A stretch of DNA of 64,000 nt from Atopsyche davidsoni (taxonomy: Eukaryota; Arthropoda; Insecta; Trichoptera; Hydrobiosidae), in NCBI GenBank assembly GCA_022113835.1, contig JAILWY010000015.1, positions 9,648,501-9,712,500 on the forward strand. The letters are read 5' to 3'. Positions 23,726 to 36,493 of the stretch are shown here, piece after piece. Made by a program: the position numbers and the translations under genes. Under the pieces are notes generated by a model. It did not search any database. It was given only the letters and a program-made list of their open reading frames with translations, and was not told the DNA's origin. The number at the start of each line of letters is the position of its first letter. The stretch's first letter is position 1.

Positions 23726-26700
23726 ATTTTCGTTTTTGGTTTTGATGCTCTTGTAGAGTGGCATTAAGTTTTTATTTTACCTTGATTACAACTCACTATC
23801 TTAATTTATTGTCCTCTTTACTTTTAGAATATTCGGTGAATATTCCGGTCTATTTTGATGTTTTAAAAATAGCGGAAACAATAGATTTATGCAAGTCTCT
23901 GTGACGCATTAGCTGTCAGCGTGCATCAACAAATCACATAACGGATATCAACAGTACAGCAAGTGCATCATTATGTATCCATCTAAAAACTATATGTACT
24001 GATTAGTAATTATAATTATGCTTTGATTAATTGATTGCCTGATTGTGCGTGTCTGTTTTTCTTTGAATTGTTTTAAGATGCGGTTTCAATGCATAATAAA
24101 TAGAATGAAATTTATATTATAATATTTGTAAAAATCTTCACAAAACTAGGACACACGTGTATTTTTAATGTCAGATATAAGTAGAACTCAATATGTTCTT
24201 AAATATTTGTGGAAACCTCCTTAGAATTAGGACACACGATTTTGATTTTGAAGCTGTTTTTCATCTCAGTACCTGCTCCATACTTATATAATCATTTTTT
24301 TATACATGGCAACACTAAGTTCATTCTCGTGTTGAGTTTTGTAAGTAATTTGATATTATATGCGATTTCTTCGTAGCCAATAAAGGTCGCCATATTTCAC
24401 TCGATGCTCGAGTCAATCAAAATTAGTGATGGGCGTTTCTAAGAAATATTCGAATCAGATTTATTCGTGTATGCCTCATCAAAATAGTAGTTACTTATAA
24501 CTAGTATTTCAACGTTAACTAGTGGATTTTTTTTTTTAAATATTGATATGTGAACTTAATCCTTGGCAACATCTTTCTAATGAGAGAAAAATTATTTAAT
24601 TTGTTTCTTCGTTGCAAAAGTAGCAGCTAATTTTATCGTTTTGTTAAAAACATTGATTTGACCGAGTATTTATTTTTACTTCAGATGAAAAATAGATTGT
24701 AAGAGCTTTTCTTTTTAATTTTGATCATACGAACTGTATTTTAGATAATAGATCGGAAAAATTTAAATATATATTTAACGATCCAAATATAATTTTTGAT
24801 ACGATAAATAAAAAGTTTTAATATGAAATTTCCGATAAAATAGTTCCATTTACTGCTGTTTTATTAAAATAACAATTAATTTTGCTGCTTTAGCAAAGCA
24901 GTTATATTTTAAAATAATCATGAATTGTAGGCTTAAACACCAGCTGTGTCATAAAAAAAAAATTATTTTCGTCGTTTCACATTCGAAACGATTATATAAA
25001 TAGTATATATCCGTCGTTACTTCAAATACATAAGTTTTTTCTTGTCCATTTAATTAAATATATTTATTGTTTAACCCACCACTACCCAAAATTATATCTA
25101 AAGATCAACAGACGAATTGTATAAAAAATAGACAATTAAAAAACTCATGAATTTAAATAATGTTATATAACGAAAAAGTAATAAAACCATTGTTTTACGA
25201 TATAATTTATATAAAAAACAGGAACCATTTCAATGCGATTGCTAAAAACCTATGATTACTTGCAATATAAGCATATTCATAAATATTTAAATTAACAATT
25301 ATCAAATTAATCCATTTTTTACAACTGTGAGAATTTTCGTTACAGTATTAATAAAAACTTAATATTTAGTACTTAAAGGAGTTTTTTGGGGGTGTTTATT
25401 AATTAAATTCTACTTCTTAAATTAAAAATTCATTTAAAAAGATAAGATCATGGCATAGACATCATCAAAAGCAATTAACTTCACCAAATCTTGGTTGTTA
25501 AAAAAACAATTAATTAAGCTAATTTTAAGCTTGCCAATATAAGTAAATGATGGCTCCGGTATCAAAAGTATTTTTGTAATAAATGAAGTGAAAAATTATC
25601 GAATTTCAATTCGGATTTTGCATAGTATTTTAGAATATTGTTTTCATAATTAGTTAATATTTTAATGTTTTCAATTAAACATCGCGTATGAATAGCCAAA
25701 CTGCCAAAAGCTCATGATATTTGTTTTAAGACTTCTTCAGTATGAAAAAGCCCTTGAAAAGCGAAAGCGCTCGCATACAAAAAACATGATATTCCTGTAG
25801 CTTTTTGACTGTAAATCAATCAAATAAAAATGGAAATTCAAAATCTATACGATACCGTGTAATTTGAGAACAGCAAAAAAAGTGAGTTGCAGATGTATTA
25901 ATTGATTTGCAGTGATTCATCATAATTGTTATCTTTTCATTAGTGCGTGTTCGCCTACAGCGTGGCCCATCACTCACTGACCGCCCCTCTGTATAGAGAG
26001 ACGGCCTTCTGCGGTCTTCCTATCCTCTGACATATCCACTGTGTACCTACACCACATATAATATAATAAAATATTTAAAAAAAAAATCACTAGGATACTT
26101 CCATATAATTTATTTTAAATCTATTACCGGTAACGCCAAATTTAAGCGATAAGAATAATAATAAAAAAAATCATTATTTAATTTTATGTTATGGGACTCA
26201 CGTACTGTATAATAATAATGTGAATTAGTGGAAAAATGTTATTAAATGTTTTTAATTATTATATGCTAAGTTCGGTCCTGCTGGAAAGTGTTTCTGAAAA
26301 CTATAATAAAAATATACACTAAACTCGATCTAAGCTTTTATAATATTTTATTACAACGGAGAGCCGCCAAAGGCGTATGAATGATTATATAAATAATTGT
26401 TTATTACACTTTTAAAAACATGGCTGTCTGTGATTTAAGAACATTATATGAATTGATAAAAAAAAAACAACTTAATACCAGGATGTTACGTAGACAAGCA
26501 AAGTGTAAATTGCAGATTTTTGAAACAAGTTGCATTGCCTTGACATTTGACTTCTATATTATATTAATATTCTCCCTTTTCAAACCTTTATTGTATTGAA
26601 AAACGCGTTTTCATTATTCGATATGATATAATTTAATATTTTTATTCGTATATCGAAAATACCAACTGCTTCGAATCACTTGCGAAACGCTACTCTTAAC

Positions 26701-27234
26701 ATTAACGGGGTCCTAAAAAAACTCCATGAATAGCTGTTATTGTTTTATAGGTAACATATTGAACTTTCAATATCACTTAAAATCAAAGATAAAAATTAAT
26801 CCTTTAAACAAAAAATACGAATAGCCGATCGGTTAGAAGATTACGAACATTAATAATCATGTACGATGTTTATAATTAACTATTGCTATTACAAGTTAAA
26901 CCAGTCTCAATATTTATTTTAATGTATTTACGAAGTGCGTGAATTTATAAGCTTAAATATACAGACAGTTAAAATATGAAAACAAGATTTTTCATTTAAA
27001 TTTTATAATTAATAAATGTAATCGAATAAATATTTATTAGCAGCAGGATATTAAGAATAATATAGTGTTATAAAATTCTCAACGGAGCGCACGCAAAAAG
27101 TTATCCTAATATTTTTTTTTTCAAATCGTTAAATATGTATAATATGGGTACAAAAATATTTGTAAACTACTCGTAAAAGTTCTTTTAAAAAGTCAATAAG
27201 TTAATACAGCCTTAATGATTTACTCAAAGCGGAT
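23726..27234. other. AT-rich desert, no gene seen
   Basis: No frame of interest. A GC-richer 90-bp patch at 25945-26050 (GCGTGGCCCATCACTCACTG, followed by ACGGCCTTCTGCGGTCTTCC) may be a repeat fragment. Confidence 0.5.
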
Positions 27235-27420
27235 ACAAAGAATATCGATCTTCTCACAATATGGTACATGGAAATGTCGAAAGGTCACACTTCGAATATT
27301 TCGATAGAAAGGATTCTCTCTATTAAAGGATATCGAATGATTTATCGACCGACAAGGTGGCAATTTAATGAATTACACGCTGTCTTATAACTTTATTCGA
27401 TGTTTTCGATTAAATAATGA
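27235..27420. promoter_or_regulatory. TCGA/ATCGAT-rich block, candidate regulatory element
   Basis: ATATCGATC, GTCGAAAGGTCAC, TTTCGATAG, TATCGAATG, TTATCGACC, ATTCGATG and TTTCGATT crowd into less than 200 bp. An AAAGGTCAC nuclear-receptor-like half site is included. ATCGAT is a binding core for DREF/Onecut-type factors. It is non-coding and non-repetitive; the role is inferred only. Confidence 0.25.
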
Positions 27421-28049
27421 AAATTGCCAATGATAAAGCAATATATTGTAACCCACAAATTAAATAAGAATTGTGGTTGAATCACACCCACGGATCAAAA
27501 GACTATCAAAAATATATACTAATTGCACATTTTTGACCAAAAATGTTTGGTTTGTAATACTCCATAAAACCTTCTAATAACTACAAAGTATATGAATGAA
27601 GCATTTAAACATAGTGCTGTGTTATGTAACAAAAGTGCTTTCCACGAATTAATATTTTATAATTTACCACATGAGTTTCTGGACGACCTTCCTGAAAATC
27701 GTGGAGGCTTTCACGGTCGACCGATGATGAAGAATGCTCCAAACGCAGAAATGCTCCATCATGTCTGTGATGATGCTTCCAATAACCAACAAAAATATTT
27801 ATAGATGTTACCTTGGAAACAGTACATAGCGTGAGTCATAACAAAATTAAGTATATCCATTGACATGAGAGCATAGCACTCAAACGGACAAGCTGATTCC
27901 GTAAAAGCCTTATTTAGTACCTCTAATTTAATTGATAATTTCAACACTGATTTTATATAATGCTTAATTTTTCTATCTGTAGCTGACTGGTTTACTTTGT
28001 AATACTTCATATTTTCACAACAATTACGATCATTTTCGTTTGAGGACAT

Positions 28050-28093
28050 ATAACACACACACACAAACACACACACATATATATATGTATATA

Positions 28094-28168
<75 letters not shown>
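28050..28168. repeat. (CA)n-(AT)n microsatellite
   Basis: CA repeats at 28051-28075, then about 90 bp of AT with two GTAT interruptions. The 153-codon minus frame crossing it (28220-27759) is an artefact of this tract. Confidence 0.95.
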
Positions 28169-28175
<7 letters not shown>

Positions 28176-28637
28176 CCTTGAAGAAACCATACGTGTTTTT
28201 ATATACATATCTTGTTTCAATGATGATGCTTAATAGAAATCGTTCTTTTTACAAAGCCTTAGGCAATTTATGAAATCATGAGTGTAAAAATATAAGACCA
28301 TACGTGTGCTGATAATTAAACATTGGGAATCCAAAACAATAAACAAATTACTTAATCTAGCAATACCTCATCAGGATGTTGGCGTTACGTCATATGAAAT
28401 CATCCGCACACACTGCCAACTAAAAAAATAAAATTATTATCACGCCTATAATAAAGCGGGAATAAAAAAAACTAAGTTTTCGTTTCGCTAAATCATTTTT
28501 TTTATTGGATCGGGAATGGTGAAATGTCAATGTCACGACCTCTTATATTGTAAATATTTATAATAAATATAACTATATAAATATTACTAAGATATATAAA
28601 CTTTTAAGAAACAGCTGAGCTTAAGTTATCTGACCGA

Positions 28638-28677
28638 AGAGTATATGAAGCTCATTACTTTGTGCTTCATATACTCT
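28638..28677. repeat. Perfect 13-bp stem hairpin
   Basis: AGAGTATATGAAG (28638-28650) and CTTCATATACTCT (28665-28677) are exact reverse complements around a 14-nt loop. No transposon ends or T-runs were seen nearby. Confidence 0.7.
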
Positions 28678-28745
28678 GAATAAAGCTGTGAATATGAGAA
28701 GCAGTTTAGCAAGCTATTTGAAGCAACTGCGATTGTCTTAATAGC

Positions 28746-29165
28746 TTAGTTGTTAGACCGTGGATTCTTAGTCAACAGGCTATTGTTGAAATGATAAATC
28801 AGATATAAATAAATAAATAAAAAGCTTTTATAAAGTGCAACCAGAATGGTGACCGTAGATACAGAAATTAAAAATTGGTAAATGACTTGAGAAACCAATA
28901 TTAAAACATCATTCCGAAAAGTTCTTACGTTTTGTAAAGTGCTAGCTTTTTTATAACAATCGCTTGAATAAAACTGCATGATAATTGCTATTATCTTATA
29001 ATAAAATCTACCGTAAATAAGTTCCGTGTAAATTTTTAATAGCTGGTTAGCATATCCGATAAGTGCAGAAAGAAATAGATAAATCACAATATACTTAAAA
29101 GTCAATGTAAAATCAGACATTTTTAAACAACAGCAATTATCTTTGTCGGAAGAGTCTGGCAACAT
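28746..29165 (-). CDS. Orphan frame of 139 codons with hydrophobic segments (doubtful)
   Basis: Starts MLPDSSDKDNCC. Hydrophobic stretches near residues 22-42 and 90-125 could span membranes. No receptor or transporter motif is recognised, and AT-rich DNA naturally encodes hydrophobic residues. The length is somewhat above what chance should give here. It could be a remnant of a multi-exon membrane protein or simply noise. Confidence 0.2.
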   Translation of the reverse strand: MLPDSSDKDNCCCLKMSDFTLTFKYIVIYLFLSALIGYANQLLKIYTELIYGRFYYKIIAIIMQFYSSDCYKKASTLQNVRTFRNDVLILVSQVIYQFLISVSTVTILVALYKSFLFIYLYLIYHFNNSLLTKNPRSNN

Positions 29166-31215
29166 TGAACTACAAGTGAGGATTGTATACTGATAGTAAA
29201 TGCAAATAAAGATCGCTATCTCTGCAATTATTCTAACATGAAACCTTTATGCGTACAATACAAATTGCAAAGAATTCTGAAACAGAAACAATAAATAAAC
29301 CAAATACAAGGGATTATTTTAATATTTTAACGATCTTCGAATGTGGAGTATTACAAATTAAACAAGTCTGTCGTGGATATCCTATATTTGGCCAACCTGC
29401 GTTTTTTAGTATTTTCATCGTTTTACAAGTGAATCGATTGCCCAGATTTTTTTTATTAACTCTTAAAAGTTATTATAAAAACCTTACGTCAAGTACTAAA
29501 ATATTTTGTATGAATAAAGGCTTTATCGAGTTAATTTTTTCGATAGTAGTTCACTCTAAAAATATTTCTCAATGTTTACTAAATATATGGAGTATTGCTA
29601 TTTTCTTCGACTTAAAAATATGAATAGTATTGGTGAACATTTTTTTTTTAAGAATACTTCTTAAGAGAATATGTTTTTTATATGATTATTTATATTTTAC
29701 TAATAGAAAACATCAATTTAATTTGGCACTTCCGTCAAAATGTCTAATATATCACGAAAAAATATTTAAGTTATTTAATATTTAAAATATAAAAAAACGC
29801 ATTACTCATTTCGAGTTAATAACCCTATGAAGAATACATGCTTTATAAAATATATTACCATAACTCTAAGGCACTGTTTATCTACTACTAGCTAAAAACC
29901 TCTTTTTGGTGATGCTTTCTTTATTCGTTTTAAGTAACAAATATATTTGAATGCAACGATCTCTTGAAAATAAAAACTTTAAAAAGAGCTAGTTAATAAT
30001 AAACTAAATTTTTTTGTAATTCACAGTATAATAATTGTAGAAAAAAATGTTTATTTTATTAAATCTCATAATATAATTAGAAGTATTATAAAATATAACA
30101 GATTTTTATTTATATAGAAATATAGTTTTTAAAACTTTTTATTAACTTGCTTTTAATATTTAAATATAAAAACTGAAAACTAAAAAGTCTTGTCACACAT
30201 AGGGTTGTAGATTTCAGTAAAAAAGGACAAAAAGCATCAAAAAGAGATGGCGCCTTGTAAAAGGATCCTGTTGTCGTTTTTTTCCCATCGCCTTAATTAG
30301 AATTGACCCTCTCGGGTCTCGAACCAAGGTCCCATTAGTACAGAGGGAAATGGTTTCCAGCTCCGTGTCACGACCTGATGCAGTTCCAAGGTCAAGCTGA
30401 TTCGTGCGAAAATTGCATTATTATTTTTATCTAAAGTGGACTCGCCAGGTAAAGTAGTTACTTTTTTAGTGAAATGATGTTAGCCGACATTGAATCAATA
30501 TTTTGACAATTATTATAAAAACAGAATCACGAAGTTACCGTAATGGTGTCTTGAGTATTAAACTACTTTAATTTTTCTCTTCTCCGATGTTTTGGTCTCC
30601 GTGCTGGGATCACCTTCAGGGACTTAACCTAACCCAAACCTGAAGATAATCCTAGCGCGGGGACCGAAACACCCAAATAACTAAATCATCTAACTATTTA
30701 ATAAAATTAAATACTTTCCGTCAAGTTTAAAAACAATACAATTTTCATATATTTCTCACTTCGCTTCGTTACAACTTTGTTTGCAATACGAGGCGTAGGC
30801 TTAAATCCCACTTGTGCCTTTAAATTTTTTTTGCGGATTTTATAATTGTTTCATGTGAGAATATATTATTTTAAATAAATTATGAATTGAAAATGTGGTT
30901 TGATGTTTTGAAATATTCATTAATAATCATTGGTATATTTAAATTACATTAAGAAATACAAGAAGTAAATTTTTTAAATATTTTTACATAAGTTTTATGC
31001 CAACTAGTTCCATTGTAAATAATACAGCATTCTTAATATATACAAAAAAAATTAAATCATTTATTTTATTATATATTGAATATTTTAAGCAATGAACAAG
31101 ATTTACTACTATTTAAGATGGCATTAATTACGTAATTAATGATCCATTTTTATAAAAAACCAAGCTGTCCAAATGCATGCTTTTTAATAATTATAGGCAC
31201 TTCAGAATTCCAAAA
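29166..31215. other. AT-rich desert with SINE and family A fragments
   Basis: A 124-codon + frame at 29249-29623 has no recognisable content. A tRNA-like patch on - (B-box-like CTTGGTTCGAGACCCG, rc of about 30310-30325) lies in 30230-30440. Family A at about 30575-30680 shows GTTTTGGTCTCCGTGCTGGG and a returning GCGCGGGGACCGAAACACCC, forming inverted arms. Confidence 0.45.
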
Positions 31216-31219
31216 ATAT

Positions 31220-31500
31220 TTTTAATGCTAAGTTTTAAACGCTTTTTATTTTTCGGTCGTGAGAGTCGTCCATCAGCTCGCGGAGGTAAATTAAAACCGT
31301 CGCTCAAGAATAGAAGGATCTGCATTACTGAAAAAGGCTTTTTATTACGTAACTTTCAGCAGAGTGGCCACTGGCCGACCTTTGCTCGTCTCGGCTATTA
31401 TTGCCATCTGCTAAATGCGAGGGAAACAATGCGAACTTTGAATTTATGAGATCTCAGCGATATCATCTACCGCAATAAATATGCTACAATACCTGCCAGT
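31220..31500. promoter_or_regulatory. GC-richer non-repetitive island, candidate regulatory element
   Basis: 280 bp with balanced composition inside AT-rich DNA. It includes GAGAGTCGTCCATCAGCTCG, GTGGCCACTGGCCGACC and GGGAAACAATG (AACAAT is a SOX-type core). The + frame at 31177-31449 does not resemble a protein. Candidate conserved element. Confidence 0.25.
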
Positions 31501-32889
31501 GAGTTGAGATTTAAATAGCCCGTTAATCATTGATTATCTAAAATTAATGATGAACTTAAGTATTTTTAATGCTGATGTTGACACTTAAGTAATGAAAATT
31601 ATCATAAGTTTTTGTAGTTCAAATGTCAAACTTGCAGTGCAATCATATACTTGATTTATTTCACAGACGGCGTTCACATATTTTGTTGATAACTTCAAAA
31701 CCTCTTGTGGGAATGGCTATTTATAAATTCGTTTGAAAAACATCATTTGATAGCCTCTAAATTGTATCATTATACTTTTTTATTCATATCTTTATTTGTT
31801 TTTTGTCATAAACGAGAGAGTCTTGCACAGAATGTGCAAGCAAAAAGAATTGACAATGGTATCAAAGTGTGAGGGATGATATTTTGACCACATTTTTCTA
31901 AATACTAAATAAAGCCTATTGCAGCTGATTTTTAAGGGAAAGATTATTGATTCAATCAGGGGTATAGCCTCACTCTACTTGATGGTTTATAAACAAAACT
32001 TAAAATAAATCAAATGTAAGGTTTGATTTTTGTAAAATAAAACCGGCAACATAGATTTTTTGTTGCTTATAATAGTAATTTTATATAAAATAAAAAAGAT
32101 TGAAAAGTTTCAACAATTTACGCGGATCTTATGGTTGGGAAATAAATAGCTTAGGCACTGAACTACGATGTGGTCAGATTTAATGTAACCATAAATGCAT
32201 TCCAAGGACTGCAAAAATTATATCGTTGCAATTTTACATTGATTATAATCAAGCTGCAAAATTTAATCAACAATCGTATATTCATGACTCTTGAATATAT
32301 ATATCCGCATATATATATTAGCAAGAAAATTTCACCACTTTTTCTCAATAAACTTAGCATATGTCTTGGGAAATGGTCTCGAAGCAAAAATAACGAATTC
32401 TTACAAAATAAGTGAATGCATTTCAGCACTGTATTTTCGGGTCGCACAGTGACCTTTCATTCAGAACGCTCTCAAATATGTGAGTTGGTCAATAAAAAAG
32501 TATGCAGGGCTTATAGAATATGAAGACCAGAACTTTTTCAAGAGTGCCTGAAAAAACTACAAAGAAAATAACCAAAACGACGCTTTACCTTTATTTGCCT
32601 GTATTATTTTTACAGTGTGTTTAAATGACTGACACGCAAAACAGCAAAAAAAAGCCTTTTTTTGTCTATGAAGTAATTTATATTTTACTATGTGCAGTAT
32701 TTAAAAGAGGTGCAGATATTTAGTAAAGGAGGTTAAACATTATTTTATTGAAAATATTTGCTAAGGATATTTCAAATGCATGAAATTTATTCTGTCCCAA
32801 TTTATTCATCGACGATGTTAAAAAAAATGTATATTCGTAACTGCTACTTGATACTTTATTGAGAAATATATATTTAAGTTTTTTAACGA

Positions 32890-32965
32890 TTGGTTTGTCT
32901 GCTCGGTGGTTAGACTGTTGACTATTAGTGAAGAGTTCTTCGGTTTGATCCCTGCCCTGACTATC
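32890..32965 (+). repeat. tRNA-derived SINE fragment
   Basis: A-box-like TGCTCGGTGGTTAGACT and B-box-like TCGGTTTGATCCCTGC, correctly spaced. No cloverleaf. Confidence 0.5.
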
Positions 32966-33141
32966 ATATCGTTAATGGTGCAATTTATCTCAAACTTATA
33001 CTGACGTTTCAAGTGTTTTAAAATACTCTTTTATATATATATATATATTCTTTATTGAAACTCACTGATATGAATAAAGAAGCAAAAGTTCGTTTTTTAT
33101 ATGATACCGATTGATACAAGTAAACCAGAAAAACGAATATT

Positions 33142-33145
<4 letters not shown>

Positions 33146-33186
<41 letters not shown>
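33146..33186. repeat. (AT)n microsatellite
   Basis: Pure AT repeat of about 40 bp; a shorter one lies at 33032-33048. Confidence 0.95.
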
Positions 33187-33188
<2 letters not shown>

Positions 33189-33300
33189 TCAACTGTGTAA
33201 AGCAATACATTAGTTGATTTACTTATATATCTTTTAAAAAAGATTGCTGATCAATCTTTTAAGATTTTTGAAATTTTTTTTTGAAAGTATATAACTAAAC

Positions 33301-33531
33301 CTAAAGGGGTTCATAACTACTTTGTGATGTAGCACAACCCTGGATTTGACCTTCCAGAGAAGTAAGCCGAGTTACTTTTTGTAGTAATTGTCCAATACGT
33401 GCATTTCCCACACGGCAATTATGAATGGAGGTGACACTATCATCGGGAACTGTGGGATTGCGTTTCGACAGACGCAGATAAATCAAATTTAGACCCTGAT
33501 TTGGACCACGCCGCAACAGCCTGCAGGTCTA
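33301..33531 (-). pseudogene. Coding-like relic, product unknown
   Basis: On - a frame opens after a stop near 33531 and reads TCRLLRRGPNQGLNLIYLRL, later VTSIHNCRVGNARIGQLLQK, and ends SYEPL at TAG 33303-33301. Codon use and composition look like real coding DNA, unlike the surroundings, and CCTGCAG lies at the left edge. There is no plausible ATG. It may be a last exon, a retrocopy fragment or a transposon piece; I do not recognise the peptide. Confidence 0.3.
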
Positions 33532-33539
33532 TTAAATTA

Positions 33540-35540
33540 AGATAGACAATTTTGATTCAGAGCGATAGTAATGCAATATCTTTTTTTTAATTAAAAATAT
33601 TTCTTTTGATTCGCTTATTATTCAGGCAAGTAGAAAGATACGAATAAAATTCTCAATTTCTCAATTTTGAAACCAAATGTTCACATAAGTAAGAAAACTT
33701 AATTTCAATTATTGCAGACACCATTACAAAATAATAAACCTTTCGTTTATAAGTGATAGCAGAACCTCTCGGATCCCATACGTAGTTATGAACCTCTCAG
33801 GCCTGTGACCCTAAGGTACTAGCTGCAATTATTACCAACACAAATGTTGAAAACACTACAAAGTATTTAAAGGTCAAAAATCTTGAAAAGTCTCATCGTA
33901 GGCTTTACTGTAATAATCGTTTTTTTTTCAGCAAAATAAATTTGAATAAATATTCCTGTCGTAAAAAAGCAGTTCATTTCACATTGTTACTTAATTACAA
34001 GGCAGTTGAATAAATAGAAATGTGGAAGACTTCTTCATCCATAAAGCCTATCATGGCTCTTCGTAATTTGACCTTTCCTAAATATTTACGAAAAATAATT
34101 GATCAAACTTTAATGGTCTAAAAAGTACCTCGTTTGTGATATTTGTGTATTTTTGTATTTAAATATAAAATTGGTTTAGTATGTGGACTTTTGATCGATA
34201 AGTTTCTATTCGGAAACCAATTGATTTCTATGGGGTAAGAATGATATGAACGAATGTTGTAATTTATCATATTGTATGAAATAAACTTTTATCAGAAAGT
34301 ATTTTTTATTACTCGCTTCGTTTATCAGGAGAATGAATGAAAATGTAAAATTATGCAAACGGTTATTAGGTAAAATTAAATATATTAAAATTATATTCAC
34401 ATGATAAATCTGGTAAAGTGGCACATTCGTAAAATAAATCGTTTTTATAATCTTACACTTAAGTGACAATATAACAACCAAAGTGACGTAAATTGTCACT
34501 ACAATAGAGATACAAATGTTAAGCAACATCTCATTTTCTGTCATCTAAAATCGTATAGCAATAATGCTTAAAAATATATGCCAATGTTTTAAATGAACGT
34601 TATTCTAAGATTTGTAGATAAATATTAGTAATTTTAAGCATTTTAAATATTTTTATTTTTCTCGTTTGATAAAACACTTTCAGATGCTGGCTTGTTGTGT
34701 TTTAAGAGGTGCATTAAAAATATAATTTATGTAGATTTAACAGGTATTCTATGTTTATTTTGATTAAGATTTGTTACGTAGTTCTAAAATCCATAAATAT
34801 ATTTTTTTGATTCTTTTCATTGAAATCTTTAAATTTTTATTAATTTTAAAATAACCATAAAAAATGAACTCACTAAACACGTTTTATTTAGAAGAGAGAA
34901 ACATATATATGAACATAAACATTTATCAAAAGTTCAATCGATAATTTCTAGGGAACTCTTCAAGAATCTAAAAAGTTTTGTTATAAAATAATTATGTTGT
35001 GTATGCAATAAATCATAAGTATCTAGTAAATTATTTACAAATAACAAATAATATTATAAATGAGTTTGTCCTGTCTCGCTACTGGTTGGATGCATTTATG
35101 CATTTTTATGCAACACGAGGTGTTAGTTTTGTCTCAATCGAACTGTCGGTATAACATAAGCAGTGGCCGAAGAAAAAATATATTTTATTAAATATATTCA
35201 TTTGTAAAGGTTTTTTTTGTTTCCAGATATTAATATACTTCTAGCGAATCATCAAATGATGTAAGACTCATTCCTGATTAATACTTTAAATTTCCAGCAA
35301 AAAACTATTATTTTTAATAATTTGCATAAGAAATATCACGATTATAATAAGTGAGAGATTTTTTATTTCTAAATTAACTCTTTCTTTCATTTAATAAAGG
35401 TATTCATGTCCGTGCAGGAAAATATATTTAATTATAATATTTTACAGATGATTTTTTTCTCATTATCAAGGCCAAGTCTAAGATAGCTAGGAGATTATAA
35501 AGTATATCAATAGTTATATTGCATTAACCAAAATTTTTCA
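33540..35540. other. AT-rich desert, no gene seen
   Basis: The minus frame at 34544-34206 is hydrophobic and matches nothing known. A GC-richer patch near 33755-33830 is unidentified. Confidence 0.5.
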
Positions 35541-35544
35541 TTTC

Positions 35545-35875
35545 TCCAATTCCTCCCCATTTTACCCATTCTGTTGCTTGTACATAGCTGCCATTCTGTA
35601 CCCTGAGCGTGTGTAAAGGACCAGTAATGGAGTAGCAGATTTGGAATGATTTCTGGAATTACTATTGGCTTCTGCTATTGTTGCTGAAGCTTGCTGTAAT
35701 GTAATGAATATATTATATAATAATGCTATTGAGCAGCAGCAATCCGCAGATTTTTCCTTCCCTTATAAAACTGGGGTATAAAAGAACCCACTACACTATA
35801 TTCCCATTAAATAACCATGAACACTGATTCAGTATAAATTTATGCTCGGTCGCCAACTTCCTCTGAGACCAAAGT
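35545..35875 (-). repeat. Dispersed repeat family C, uninterrupted copy
   Basis: On - it runs CTCAGAGGAAGTTGGCGACC, GCTGCTGCTCAATAGCATTATTA, GCAACAATAGCAGAAGCC, CTACTCCATTACTGGTCC, then CAGGGTACAGAATGGCAGCT. It is collinear with the copy at 17106-18215 and has no mariner at the equivalent point (about 35607). Confidence 0.75.
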
Positions 35876-36493
35876 AAAAAAATATTGATTTACTTTTTAC
35901 TAATATATTTTGATTTTGTAAACGGCAAGTGATCTCTGAACTCTGAAATACTAACATTTTTTTTTATTTTAAAGATATTTTATGTCAACGTTTCAAGAGA
36001 AAGCAATGCCTCTGTGGGGAATAGAATCGGAAATCCATTGCATTGTATTTCAGTAAGCAGCAGTTAGACAGTTGACAGAGGAAATTTGTAATGATTAAAG
36101 GTAAGATAAAGTGACATCTATTGTTATTTGTAACATAATACTGTATATAATTTTTTAATGTAAAAATTGAAATGTATTATGTAACAGTTATCGCAGGCTA
36201 TCAAGGTAAATGAACTGAGGTATAACGTTTTTCTCCTCAATTTTACATAAATTATGCAAAAAAATTGGAGACCAATAACTTGCGGCGGTTCAAAAGTGAA
36301 AGTTTTCGAATTTGGAATCAACGTGGAATGATATTTATTCGCTTTTCAAATCGCTGTTCTGAATTTGAAAATTATTTTTGATTTATTTAATTATTTAAGC
36401 AAGATTTAATAAATTTATTTGAGACAGTGGCGTGCTATTGAATTTTATACGCCCCTGCTATTTATTATATTATGATAAAATTAAATGATATTA

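Noticed and set aside
27759..28220. Long minus-strand frame of 153 codons
   Set aside because: Its length comes from an (AT)n/(CA)n microsatellite translated as alternating Tyr-Ile; the rest has no coding character.
34206..34544. 112-codon hydrophobic frame on the minus strand
   Set aside because: Length is near chance for this composition and it has no motif; Ile/Leu/Tyr/Asn content simply reflects AT-richness.
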